Source: Tanypteryx hageni
Lineage: Eukaryota; Arthropoda; Insecta; Odonata; Petaluridae
Reading direction: 5' to 3'
NCBI GenBank assembly: GCA_028673005.1
Contig: CM054116.1
Coordinates: forward strand, 145,325,173-145,389,172
Length of the DNA: 64,000 nt
Shown: positions 10,556 to 21,574 of the stretch, piece by piece
Numbering within the stretch: position 1 is the first letter of the stretch
Layout of the letters: the number at the start of each line of letters is the position of its first letter
Program-made: the position numbers and the translations under genes
The notes under the pieces: model-generated
Databases searched by the model: none
Told to the model about the DNA's origin: nothing
Seen by the model: only the letters and a program-made list of their open reading frames with translations

Positions 10556-13500
10556 TTAGTAGTTGGTGCTTGCATACTGCAAGCATTTCATCTCACCTTG
10601 AAAAAACATTAATTTTTCAGACAGATATTTCATCATTACAAATATTCTATTAATTTTAAAGACTTCACGTCCGCAGCTATTTATGTTTTTCCCTTATGTA
10701 AAAATTATAGTTTAAAGCAATCCTCAAATTTTGCAATTTTAAAAATTTTACACTATCTTCATTATGGGGTACTAATGCTACACAATCTAGCCAAATTTTA
10801 AAGTTGTAGCACTTCTAGAAATAAAATAAAATTTTTTAATTGTTCAAATTTAAATAATTTTTAACGGCCGTTGCAATTCATATATGGTAAAATTGAAATG
10901 TTTATTTGTGCAAATACACAACTTCGTAAAAAATGTTAAAATTTCAGCTTCCTAGCTCATCCAGTAGTACCTAAACAGTTATCTATTTGTTTAAACTTTA
11001 GGAATTTTTAACTGCCAAACAAATTAAAATATCAAAATTTGTATAATCCCTATTTCGTTATTTTAGGAATTCTACCTATAAAAAAATTTCAACTCCGTAG
11101 CACATGCGGAAATACATAAACCTTGAAAATTAGTTTAAACAATTGCGAATTTTTAGCGGCCGCATTGTTGCACTTTTTTAAGATTTTCGTTTTTTCTAGT
11201 AGGTTTTCCACAAAATCCTAACTATGAAAAAAATTTCGAATCTCCAGCTCATCTGGAAGTGCCTAAACATTAGTATCCTCCTATATGTTATCATTATATA
11301 TCGACGACTCTTACAGAGGAGGATATAACATACGAGTAGTTGGTGCTTGCATTCTGCAAGCATATTATCTCAAGATAAAAAGACAATCATTTTTCATATT
11401 TCATCATTACACATTTTTAATTCTAAATATTTCACCTCCGCAGCGATTTTCGTTTTTCCCAAATGTAAAAATAATAGTTTAAAACAATCCCAAAATGTTG
11501 CAATTTTATATATTTTACACTTTTTTCATTATACGGTAATAATGCTACACATTTTAGCCAAATTTTAAAGTTGTAGCACTTCTATAAGTAAAATAATATT
11601 TTTCTAATTGTTTAAATTTAAATAATTTTTAACGGCCGCCGCATGTCATATATGGTAAAATTTAAATATTTATTTGTGCAAATTTACTTCTCTGCAAATA
11701 ATTGAAAATTTTCAGCTTCCTAGCTCATCCCGTAATGTCTAAACAGTGATCTATTTGTTTAAAATTTAAGAATTTTTAACTGCCGAACAAAATAAAATAT
11801 CAAAATTTGAATTATCTCTAATTGTTTTTTTTTAAGAATTCTACTTTTAAAAAAAATTTCAGCTCCGTAGCACATTCGGAAATGCCCAAACCATGAAAAT
11901 TTGTTTAAACAATTGCGAATTTTTAGCGGCCGCATTGTTACACTTTTCTATGATTTTTTCTAGTCGGTTTTGCACAAAATCCTATCTATGAAAAAAATTT
12001 CGAATCTCCAGCACATCTGGAAGTGCCTAAACATTAGTATCCTCCTGTTATATATCATTATATATCGACGACTCTTACAGAGGAGGATATAACATACTAG
12101 TAGTTGGTGCTTGCATACTGCAAGCATTTCATCTCACATTAAAAGAACATTCATTTTTCAGACAAAAATTTCAGCATTAATTTCAGTCTATTAATTCTAA
12201 AGATTTCATTTCTGCAGCGATTTTCGTTTTTCCACATGTAAGAATAATAGTTTAAAACAATCTCCAAATGTCGCAATTTTAAAAATTTTACACTTTCTTC
12301 ATTATAAGGTTCTAATGCTACACAATCTAGCCAAATTTTAAAGTTGTAGCACTTCTAGAAATAAAATAAAATTTTTCTAATTGTTAAAATTTAAATAATT
12401 TTTAACGGCCGCCGCAATACATATATGGTAAAATTGAAATATTTTTTTGTGCAAATTTACTACTCTGTAAATAATTTGAAAATTTCAGTTTCCTAGCTCA
12501 TACCGTAGTACCTAAACAGCTATCTATTTGTTTAAACTTTAAGAATTTTTAACTGCCAAACAAATTAAAATATCAAAATTTGTATAATACATATTTCGTT
12601 TTTTAAGGAATTCTACTTAGAAAAAAAATTTCAACTCCGTGGAACATTCGAAAATACATAAACCTTGAAAATTTGTTTAAACAATTGCGAATTTTTAGCG
12701 GCCGCATTGTTGCACTTTTTCAAGATTTTCGTTTTTTCTAGTCGGTTTTGCACAAAATCCTATCTATGAAAAAAATTTCGAATCTCCAGCTTATCTGGAA
12801 GTGCCTAAACATTAGTATCCTCCTGTTATATGTTATCATTATATATCGACGACTCTTACAGAGGAGGATACAACATACTAGTAGTTGGTGCTTGCATACT
12901 GCAAGCATTTCATCTCACATTAAAAGAACATTCATTTTTCAGACAAAAATTTCAGCATTACAAATAGTCTATTAATTCTAAAGATTTAACGTCTGCAGAG
13001 ATTTTCGTTTTTCCACATGTAAGAATAATAGTTTAAAACAATCTCCAAATGTCGCAATTTTAAAAATTTTACACTTTCTTCATTATAAGGTTCTAATGCT
13101 ACACAATCTAGCCAAATTTTAAAGTTGTAGCACTTCTAGAAATAAAATAAAAATTTTCTATTTGTTTAAATTTAAGTAATTTTTAGCGGTCGCCGCAATT
13201 AAGATATGGTAAAATTGAAATTTTTATTTGTGCAAATTTACTATACTGTAAATAATTTGAAAATTTCATCTTCCTAGCTCATCCCGTAGTACCTAAACAG
13301 CTATCTATTTGTTTAAACTTTAAGAATTTTTAACTGCCAAACAAATTAAAATATTAAAACTTGTATAATCCCTATTTCGTTATTTTAGAAATTTTACTAA
13401 CAAAAAAAATTTCAACTCTGTAGCACATGCGGAAATAAATAAACCATGAAAATTTGCGAATTTTTAGCCGCCACATTGTTGCACTTTTTCAAGATTTTCG

Positions 13501-13645
13501 TTTTTTCTAGTCGGTTTTGCACAAAATCCTACCTAAGAAAAAAATTTCGAATCTCCACACCATCTGGAAGTGCCTAAACATTAGTATCCTCCTGTTATAT
13601 GTTATCATCATTATATATCGACGACTCTTACAGAGGAGGATATAA
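10556..13645 (+). repeat. Tandem array 1 of the ~770-bp repeat (four direct units)
   Basis: Four head-to-tail units begin at the TTGGTGC string at 10563, 11340, 12104 and 12885 (spacings 777, 764 and 781 bp). Each starts with the palindrome TGCTTGCATACTGCAAGCA (or one-base variants) and ends with TAGTATCCTCCT ... ACAGAGGAGGATATAACATA, an interrupted inverted repeat. Each unit contains recurring ~140-155-bp segments marked by a 'tttca..ctcc..agc.cat..gg.agt.cctaaac' block and by GCGGCCGC in the last segment. Short open frames in the units are conserved only because the units are. Confidence 0.93.
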
Positions 13646-14020
13646 CAGCAGGATACTAATGTCCAGCCCAAACTACAAGAGCTAGACAGCTCAATGTTTC
13701 AGTTTTTGTAGATATGATGGAGAAACCTACAGATAAAATGAGACTTCTTACCTAAGTGACATGAGTTCGACTCCAGAAATTCCGAAAGTTGCGTTTTTTC
13801 CCATAAGAAAAGCATTGCGCCATTTTTGTAAATTAATTATGGGCACTTGCCGGTAAGCTAGAAAAATTAAATATTCAGTGTTGTTAGATGGTCGCAATAT
13901 CTATTAGGAATTGTTGTCACGTTTACTTACAGTGTCTTGGGTTCGACTCCAGAGACCCCGGAATATCTCCCATAAGTTAGCATGGGAAAACGTAATCTAG
14001 TGTGTAGACCAATCTAATAA
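13646..14020. other. Spacer between direct and inverted repeat units
   Basis: Non-coding. Holds two B-box-like strings (GTTCGACTCCAG near 13758 and GGGTTCGACTCCAG near 13941) and two CCCATAAG strings, features shared with the diverged repeats near 41640 and 63468. Possibly an older copy of that dispersed family. Confidence 0.4.
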
Positions 14021-14625
14021 GTTTAGGAAGCTGAAATTTTGCAAGATTATAGAACTTTTCTCATAACCAACTATAAAAATGGAAAATTTTAAAATTGTTA
14101 ATTTTTAGGGTTTGTTTTAACCCCATTTGAACATTAAAGTTTAATAATTTTTTAGGTTCTACGGGATGAGCTAGGAAGCTGCAATTTTCAAATTATTTAC
14201 AGAACAGTGCATTTGCACAAATAAACATTTCAATCTCTCCATATATATATTGCGGCAACCGTTAAAAATGTTTAAATTTTAAACAATTAGAAAAATATTA
14301 TTTTACTTCTAGAAGTGCTAAACTTTAAAATTTGGCTCAAATGTGTAGCATTAGTACCCCATAATGGAGAAAATGTAAAATGTTTAAAATTGCAACATTT
14401 GGGGATTGTTTTAAACTATTATTTTTACATGTAGGAAAAACGAAAATCGCTGCAGAGGTGAAATCTTTAGAATTAATAGAATAATTTTAATGGTGAAATA
14501 TCTGTCTGAAAAATTAATGTTTTTTCAAGGTGAGATGAAATGCTTGCAGCATGCAAGCACCTTCTACTAGTATGTTATATCCTCCTCTGTAAGAGTCGTC
14601 GATATATAATGATACATCCCAGAAG
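14021..14625 (-). repeat. Inverted partial unit of the ~770-bp repeat
   Basis: On the minus strand this repeats the first two thirds of a unit: it starts at the 14615 side with GTAAGAGTCGTCG reversed, passes the GGTGCTTGCATGCTGCAAGC palindrome near 14556, and runs to a TAGGAAGCTGAAATTTTGC block near 14027. It faces the direct units of array 1. Confidence 0.85.
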
Positions 14626-15067
14626 AGACAGAATTTTCTCTTGCTATCAATCAACTCTTGCAGTGTAGAACAGGGCTTGGCAACTTATGGCATGTTTTGC
14701 AAAAGGTGGTGTGCAAAGTGATTTTACATGGCAGAATACTTAAGAGAAGAATTACAAAAATATGAATTTAAAAAAGAATTTGACCTTTATCTCTATTGTA
14801 TATTTTGTTGCAATTATAGCACATCACATTCAGGATGCCATATAATCTAAGAATTCCTTTTTGCAAGCAAAACAGGGAATTAATGGTGGTACAGGCAGAG
14901 GATCACTGATTTGGAATATTGATATAGAGTGGTACCCAATAGAAAAACACTGCTGACCCCTGATCTAGAACAAGCCTTTGTACAAGAAAGTCTGTGATGA
15001 AAACTGTGAGCCAATAATAATTAAAAAAATCAAATGATAAAATGTTGCCTGAATTTGTAGAACTAAC
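14626..15067. other. Presumed intron sequence downstream of exon D
   Basis: No coding signal seen. On the minus strand it follows the putative donor GTTAGT of exon D, so it would be intron if the splice reading is right, or 3' UTR if the gene ends at the in-frame TAG just past the donor. Confidence 0.4.
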
Positions 15068-15369
15068 AATTGTCCAAGTATGCTGGTGGCATTGGTTTAG
15101 GTCCACGAGGTGGTGGTGGAGAACGGGATGGAGGGAAAGCGTTCCCCCCTCCTCCTGGGTGAGGCTGTGGCCGAGGTCTTTTTAAGTAGTCATCATGATC
15201 CAAAGGTCCCATTATGATGGAATCTTCTCCACAGGCCCTTCCTGTGGTCCTACCATATACATCGTAGTCTCTGTCCTGCACAAGGTCTTTGTAAGGATCA
15301 AGTTTCATAAGAGGCTGCCCACTTAAGTCACAGTTGGAGAGCCCTTGAGTTCTAGGATCTCCATTAAAC
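15068..15369 (-). CDS. Exon D of PAN-domain protein gene
   Basis: A minus-strand internal exon. The acceptor is TTTCTGTTTTAG followed by GTTTAATGG at 15369. One leading base completes the Arg codon left by exon B, giving ...AFSYR joined to FNGDPRTQGLSNCDLSG. That restores the last cysteine of a PAN/apple domain. The rest is a linker: DPYKDLVQDRDYDVYGR, ACGEDSIIMGPLDHDDYL, then a Pro/Gly-rich stretch. The likely donor is GTTAGT at 15067-15062, ending the exon after LDN plus one T. The next exon could complete a Cys codon and start a third PAN domain. Without splicing, a TAG follows one codon later (LDNC stop), so a true gene end cannot be excluded. Length 302 bp. The gene product is unidentified; family assignment rests on cysteine spacing. 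Confidence 0.75.
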
Positions 15370-15987
15370 CTAAAACAGAAATTACATTCAGTTCAAATAA
15401 AGCCCAATTTAAACGCATGAAGTCTACCAAATCATATAAGATACAAAAAGATATTAAGATTAGTAGTGAAATTAATCATTAGGACATCAACTGCATATGT
15501 TATATTCCTCTAATCTCTGATTAAATTATCATTTAAAAGGAATAAGCATGATGTGGAAGGAAAGAAAGCAAGAGAGAGGAGCTGAACAAGGAGCAACTAA
15601 AACAACAAAAATTTATACAATAATGTATGAATAAGCTCAAATAATTGCATTGTAAAGTAAATCAAAATTTATTCATGGCTTTATTCAGGCCAGCACTAAT
15701 GTGCATGCTGACATTAAATTCAATCAGCAAAATGTTCATAAATGGTGCGTAAGAAGATTATGATAAGAAGTTTCCATTTCCATACCAATTCCACATATAA
15801 TATTTCTCTCCCTTTTAGTGCCAAGGACAACCTAGACATTAAAACTGAAGACTTTTTGAGTGACTTTGTTCCTTAGCTTTAATGGTATTAACGGCCATGT
15901 AGTAGGGAGCCCCTTATCCAGTAAGCTTGAAATGTAGTACGGATTGCAGGTTTTTGGGATATTCTGGATTTCAGATCCCTATATGAT
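15370..15987. other. Intron sequence between exons B and D
   Basis: No gene, repeat or inverted structure recognised. The polypyrimidine tract and acceptor for exon D lie at its left edge (read on the minus strand). Confidence 0.5.
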
Positions 15988-16182
15988 ATTATATATATAT
16001 ATATATATATATATAGTTACTCTATCTCCATCGCTGAAGAAGGGCATAGGCCCGAAAAGCTTTCGTGTGTTTTTCTTGTGTGCGTGTTTTCTGTCTCTTC
16101 GATGCTCCCAGCAGCTTGCCAACTTGGTAAGTGTCCGCTGGGCTTCCCTCAACACCTTGTTATTATATATATATATATATAA
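15988..16182 (+). mobile_element. Penelope-like end motif in (TA)n, plus copy
   Basis: A ~150-bp sequence sits between two TA tracts. It begins CGCTGAAGAAGGGCATAGGC CCGAAAAGC (CTGAAGA at 16034, GAAA at 16054) and ends with a block reading GCCAACTTGGTAAGTGTCC and CCCTCAACACCTTGTT. Copies recur in minus orientation at 16183-16375, 55129-55310 and 56051-56236. The CTGAAGA-stem-GAAA arrangement resembles the hammerhead-like motifs described in Penelope-like retroelements, but one extra base separates the core from the stem. No reverse transcriptase is nearby. Confidence 0.55.
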
Positions 16183-16375
16183 ATTAACTTAAGGAAAAGA
16201 AAAGGTAGTGATGAGGGTGGCAACAAGGTGTTGAGGGAAGCCCTGCGGACACTTACCAAGTTGGGGACCAAGTTGGCAGGCTGCTGGGGGCGTTGAAGAG
16301 ACACGTAAAACACACGAACACAAAAACACACGCAAGCTTATTGGGCCTATGCCCTTCTTCAGTGAAAGAGTAATG
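16183..16375 (-). mobile_element. Penelope-like end motif in (TA)n, minus copy
   Basis: Reverse-oriented copy of the preceding sequence, starting AACTTAAGGAAAAGAAAAGG on the plus strand and ending at CCCTTCTTCAGTG. It also carries a longer middle part (ACACTTACCAAGTTGGGGAC). In this copy the GAAA box reads AATA, so the putative ribozyme core is not conserved. The two copies form an inverted pair around a short TA tract. Confidence 0.55.
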
Positions 16376-16379
16376 TAAA

Positions 16380-16380
<1 letters not shown>

Positions 16381-16440
<60 letters not shown>
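16381..16440. repeat. (TA)n microsatellite
   Basis: Sixty bases of TA repeat directly abutting the CAGTAAAACCCC end of the next element. Confidence 0.95.
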
Positions 16441-16443
<3 letters not shown>

Positions 16444-17865
16444 TAAAACCCCATATTTACATTATCAGAATGTATGTTTTCCTGCTATTTACAATATTTC
16501 ATTTGGGTACTGTCAATTTTCTTATGATCCCAATGTAAGTAAAATATTTACGTTATTTCATTTTAAGTTTTCCCGCTATTCGTGTCATTTTACGTTAGAA
16601 TTTACATTTTTTTTTACAATTTAGCATGCGATTCCCAAGTTTTAAGCATTTTTCAGCTTAGCTTTGCAAAAAATCAGAACTCTTTTGGACGAAGATTTCG
16701 AAAACGGCGGCAGAGTAGGAACAGCATACTTAGAGACGGAAATATGTATGAACTCTTTTGGGTGAAAACTTCAAAACCTCATACATAAATCACACTAGCA
16801 GAACATAAACAGCACACATAGATACGGAAACACTATTTACACTATTTACTCTTTGAATCAATTATGAATGCTATTGAAAAGATGTTCAAGTTAGGCGCTA
16901 TCATGTTTTTACCCTTTCCTCTCAAATTCTGCCCCTTGGTTCCCACAGTTTGTAGTGAAATTTAAGTTAATTTGTAATTTGTTGTAATTTAAATTACCAT
17001 ATTGTCCTGAATGTAATGCAGTGTTCTTTCTCCAAAAAATTCAATTTTTAAAGTAGCCCCTGCGTTACATTCGAGTACTAATAGTAATTTTAAAAGATTG
17101 TAAAATCGTGTTTCGAAAAATCACCGTGCATTCTGCACATCTGTTAAGTGATACAAGATACTTGTTACATTGTAAACACATCAAGTGTACATATTACAAT
17201 GTACATGAAAAGCATCTGAGGCGAAAATAGATCGAGTTCATTCGGCGGCTAAACTCAGCTCAACTCCTCATTAGTCATTAAATTTATGCTATCAGTGTGT
17301 CGGCATAATCTTTGTATCTTCCTTAGCGAGTTTTTACCGATCCATTATTTTAAAAATGGGTGACAAAAAGGATGTTGATCATGTTGAGAAAAAAAGTTCC
17401 AAATCCCAGGTTAACAGAGGAATCTGATGAAGTTATAACATGAATTTTAAAATAGCCATAGCACAAGAGGTGGAAAAAATGAACCCTATTCAAACTTCGA
17501 AAATGTATGATGTTCCTGAAGTAAATATACCTATGATGTATATGTACAATTTTCCAGACAAATGTAATATGGAGAATGTAATGGAAACCCAAGCATACTA
17601 TACATACTACCATTTTAATTCGGCATATATTTAAATATTACTACTATTAAAACATGTGCTGGTTAAGTAAATGAATAAATAGATATACTCTTTATAAACT
17701 TAGCTCTTTTAACACTGATTTTATTGTTAGTCTTACTGTAACAAATGAATGAGTTTAAAAATAAAATCAGTTTAGCTATTTTTCCTTTTCCCCAATTTGC
17801 ACTTTCCCGCAATTTACACTTTTTTCCCCAGGTCCTTAGAAAAATGTAAATAAGGGGTTTTACTG
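16441..17865. mobile_element. Tigger/pogo-type non-autonomous element with CAGTAAAACCCC ends
   Basis: The left end CAGTAAAACCCCATATTTAC matches the reverse complement of the right end, CAGTAAAACCCCTTATTTAC, at 19 of 20 positions. TA stands on both sides. The interior (1.4 kb) has no intact transposase; MGDKKDVDHVEKK at 17356 may be a transposase N-terminus relic. The last ~380 bp are repeated in the tandem duplication that follows. Confidence 0.85.
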
Positions 17866-18299
17866 TATGTATGGATGTATATATATATTGATATATATAC
17901 TCGTGTATAGTTCGAGTTTTTAAGACCAAATTTTTGTGCAAAAAATTGGGGGTCAAACTATACACGAGTAATACTTTTGAGGGTTTAAAATCTTGGACCT
18001 AAAAAATTATCATTTTAAAAATATCATAATAAAAATCAAGATATTTTTTGGTCACCCGCCTCGCAGACTTAACTTCTATGATATAGCTCCAATTCTTATT
18101 TACCTTTAATTTTATCGATTTTCATTAGAACTATGTTGTGTTTTTCATTTTTTTCTTTTTTGAATACTTATATACCTGTCCTGTATTATCTCGAAATTCT
18201 GATTTGATAGCGACCCAGTAGTATTTTTCATTATTTTTTATATGCTCTGTGGTGGGTTATAGTGCATTTTGACCAAAATTCGTAATGTAACCATTATAC
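17482..18299. repeat. Tandem duplication, copy 1 (818 bp)
   Basis: This 818-bp stretch recurs at 18308-19125, offset 826 bp, with an 8-bp filler CTATTATT between the copies. All the parts I compared are identical. It spans the right end of the CAGTAAAACCCC element and the left end (TATACTCGTGTATAGTTCGA) of another transposon. Confidence 0.95.
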
Positions 18300-19860
18300 C
18301 TATTATTAACCCTATTCAAACTTCGAAAATGTATGATGTTCCTGAAGTAAATATACCTATGATGTATATGTACAATTTTCCAGACAAATGTAATATGGAG
18401 AATGTAATGGAAACCCAAGCATACTATACATACTACCATTTTAATTCGGCATATATTTAAATATTACTACTATTAAAACATGTGCTGGTTAAGTAAATGA
18501 ATAAATAGATATACTCTTTATAAACTTAGCTCTTTTAACACTGATTTTATTGTTAGTCTTACTGTAACAAATGAATGAGTTTAAAAATAAAATCAGTTTA
18601 GCTATTTTTCCTTTTCCCCAATTTGCACTTTCCCGCAATTTACACTTTTTTCCCCAGGTCCTTAGAAAAATGTAAATAAGGGGTTTTACTGTATGTATGG
18701 ATGTATATATATATTGATATATATACTCGTGTATAGTTCGAGTTTTTAAGACCAAATTTTTGTGCAAAAAATTGGGGGTCAAACTATACACGAGTAATAC
18801 TTTTGAGGGTTTAAAATCTTGGACCTAAAAAATTATCATTTTAAAAATATCATAATAAAAATCAAGATATTTTTTGGTCACCCGCCTCGCAGACTTAACT
18901 TCTATGATATAGCTCCAATTCTTATTTACCTTTAATTTTATCGATTTTCATTAGAACTATGTTGTGTTTTTCATTTTTTTCTTTTTTGAATACTTATATA
19001 CCTGTCCTGTATTATCTCGAAATTCTGATTTGATAGCGACCCAGTAGTATTTTTCATTATTTTTTATATGCTCTGTGGTGGGTTATAGTGCATTTTGACC
19101 AAAATTCGTAATGTAACCATTATACTGACCTTTTGTCGTCGTAATGCTGTTATGTGAATACTAAAGTCTGTCTCATATTCACCGATTGTTTTCTTGATTT
19201 CTATGCATATCTTTCTTGCGTTTTATAACAACAGATGAGTTGGAATGAATTATATTGAAAGTGTCATTAAATTTTCAGAAAAGTTCAGCATGCATTATAT
19301 TTTATGTAAAGAATTTCTCTTTATTTTGTTATAATAACTCCATTATGTTACTCCAATATTGTTAATCCCAAATGATGATATCAATGTATAAAGTCACAAA
19401 GCTGAAGAATTAAAATGAGTTTATTTCATCTTGTTCAACTATCATTCATAACTTTTATTAAAGGTTTTACAAGTAGTATGCGTCTATTAATTTTCGTTAT
19501 ATAAGCTTAATTTTTGTCTATTTGCTAGAAATTCTGCCACCATTTGTATGTCACATCTCGTAGTTAAAAAATAATAAATATTTTTCTTCTCACGATCATG
19601 CAATAGGTTTACGATGTTTACAGTTTATTACTAGTATAGAATTATTTACAGCTTATGCCTGTCTGCATAGGATCTTCGGATCACTTTATTCCATCAATTT
19701 ATAGTATTATTATGATACTAAAAGCTGTTGAAAACCAACATCGTTCTATATACCTCGATTGTGAGCTTCGAGATATCGAAACAAAAAAATGTTGATCCTA
19801 ATGGAAATCTAGGGTAAAAGAGTAAGTAGAAAACTAGAGTCGAATTATACACAAGATATA
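17896..19860. mobile_element. DNA transposon remnant with TATACTCGTGTATAG ends
   Basis: The left end TATACTCGTGTATAGTTCGA (also present at 18722 because of the tandem duplication) is similar to the reverse complement of the right end, TATATCTTGTGTATAATTCGA (19840-19860). Next to the left end lies a second inverted string, TCAAACTATACACGAGTA. Nothing coding is recognised inside. Confidence 0.5.
18308..19125. repeat. Tandem duplication, copy 2 (818 bp)
   Basis: Second copy of 17482-18299. The left boundary is the AACCCTATTCAAACTTCG string and the right boundary is GTAACCATTATAC; past it the two flanks differ (CTATTATT versus TGACCTTTT). Confidence 0.95.
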
Positions 19861-19889
19861 TGAAAAAATCTATTTTTTTCGCCGAACTA

Positions 19890-19959
19890 CACACACACAC
19901 ACGCACGCGCACACGCACGTGCACACGCGCACGCACACACCCCCACACACACCCACACT

Positions 19960-20041
<82 letters not shown>
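19890..20041. repeat. (CA)n/(CG-rich) then (TA)n microsatellite
   Basis: An ACAC/ACGCGC-type purine-pyrimidine alternating tract (19890-19982) passes into pure TA (19983-20041). The sequence is able to take up left-handed DNA in principle. Open frames through it are artefacts. Confidence 0.95.
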
Positions 20042-20042
<1 letters not shown>

Positions 20043-20780
20043 CGTACTACATGTACATAGGGGTGTATCTTAACCAGCTGGCTTAGTTTATTGCAATTAT
20101 TGATGCTGAGAGTGTATGATTATTATCTTAAGTACCAAAGAAACATTACCAGTTGTTTTGCAATGTACTCAAAGATGCTTTTATTACAGTGAAGGGTGTG
20201 AAAGAAATTAGTTACAGTTAGGGATTGGAACCATAACCGATAAAATTATAATAATGCCCAAGTTTTCATATTTTTTAAAATAAGGTAACATTTTTATAAC
20301 GATATATAATGTTATCATAACCAATAACCCATTCATTTCATTATGTTATGACATTATTATACAAGTACATACATCTTTTGCTCAGTCCGATAAGGACTTT
20401 GTTATTTATATCCAAACATGCAAACTGTCTGCTTTATATGGTCAATAGCAGAATATCTCATACCTTCTCATCCAACATCCTTCATAGTATAAACTACATA
20501 ATCCCGAAATCTAGTGCTTAATTTCAGAAAAAAAATTGACGAATTATTTTTTGTACCAAAGTATTATAATCATATTTTACTTGTGCTTTTTTATACATTG
20601 GTTTGATATTTTAAATCAATTTCTTAAGTAACCGAACAAGAGTAGATATTTTTTCCTTTATTATATGCTGCTAAGATTGGACAAGCAATAACTTTTACAA
20701 TAGACAACATGTACATATATAAACTTAAATTTTTATTCTTTTTTCATGCCATCATGTCTTTTATGATTCCTAGTACTGTC
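20042..20780. other. AT-rich non-coding stretch
   Basis: No gene or repeat recognised apart from the hAT relic that follows. Possibly the eroded body of that element. Confidence 0.4.
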
Positions 20781-20844
20781 ACAGCAGGTTTTGAGAAATA
20801 TTAAAATTTTATGAAACTACCTCATTCCAATTAGCAATGTTACT

Positions 20845-21021
20845 AATGAATGGCACTTTTCAACTTTGAAACATGTGAAAAACTATCAACGTAGCAGTAT
20901 CTCACAAGACAAATTAAGCACGTTAGCACTGCTTTGTATTGAATATGCGGTTGCTAATGAAATTAATTATGGTGAAATGATTGATAAATTTGCAGTATTA
21001 AAAATGAGAAAAAAAATTTAA
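20845..21021 (+). pseudogene. hAT transposase dimerisation-domain relic
   Basis: A frame ending in TAA encodes NEWHFSTLKHVKNYQRSS, then LSTLALLCIEYAVANEI. This corresponds to the hAT C-terminal dimerisation block (ER.FS.LK..K...R..M.. .RL..LA.L.IE). The conserved Glu-Arg is changed to Glu-Trp and nothing upstream remains in frame, so this is only the tail of an old element in the intron between exons B and D. Confidence 0.75.
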
Positions 21022-21574
21022 TGTTTATTTACTTTAAAATAATGGATTTTAACATTTTCTATGGATTAACACTTTTCCCATTACATTATTTCTATATACC
21101 TTTCTTTTTGATGTGATGAAGGGGACCCAAAAATTTGCTTTGCCTAGGACTGTCCTAAACATGGCCCTGAGTTGACTCATTTATTTTTATGGAGAAGAGA
21201 TAGTTTCATTAATTTATTTTTAACTAGGTACTCAAAAAGCATTTCACAGCCTTTGTCTATGAGTGCAAATACAAAAAGATAGAAAGATTCGGTCATGTCT
21301 TATGCCATGACTCGAATGTGTGACCATAGGACTGGGAGCTACACACATTAACCACATCTCTACCATGGCCAGAGAATGAAATTCCAAAGCGGAGTGTTTA
21401 AATAGCTAATTGTAAATGCTGCTATGAGAAAAATCAATTTGGAAATGCCATGTGTGTTAATGGGTGAATTTAATCAAGGTAGAGATAATACACTTTGCTT
21501 AGGCCATCAGAATGTAACCAGAGTGAACCAGGATGCAGCCAGAGTGAACCAGGATGTAGCCAGGGGGCACCCAC

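Noticed and set aside
11285..13000. Repeated small frames MLSLYIDDSYRGGY... and MHSASIS... in the ~770-bp units (also 28238, 29858)
   Set aside because: They recur only because the units are copies, are short, start at varying points, and differ by frameshifts between units. I see no sign of protein-level constraint.
14903..15106. A separate small minus-strand gene (67 codons)
   Set aside because: It lies in a different frame over the end of exon D and its intron, with no domain; it is probably noise.
16034..16060. A canonical, active hammerhead ribozyme
   Set aside because: One extra base lies between CTGAAGA and the stem, GAAA is lost in three of four copies, and stem I is not evident. 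Kept only as a hammerhead-like motif.
17663..17965. A real 100-codon gene present twice (also 18489-18791)
   Set aside because: The identical copies come from the 818-bp tandem DNA duplication, which spans transposon ends; the frame has no recognisable features.
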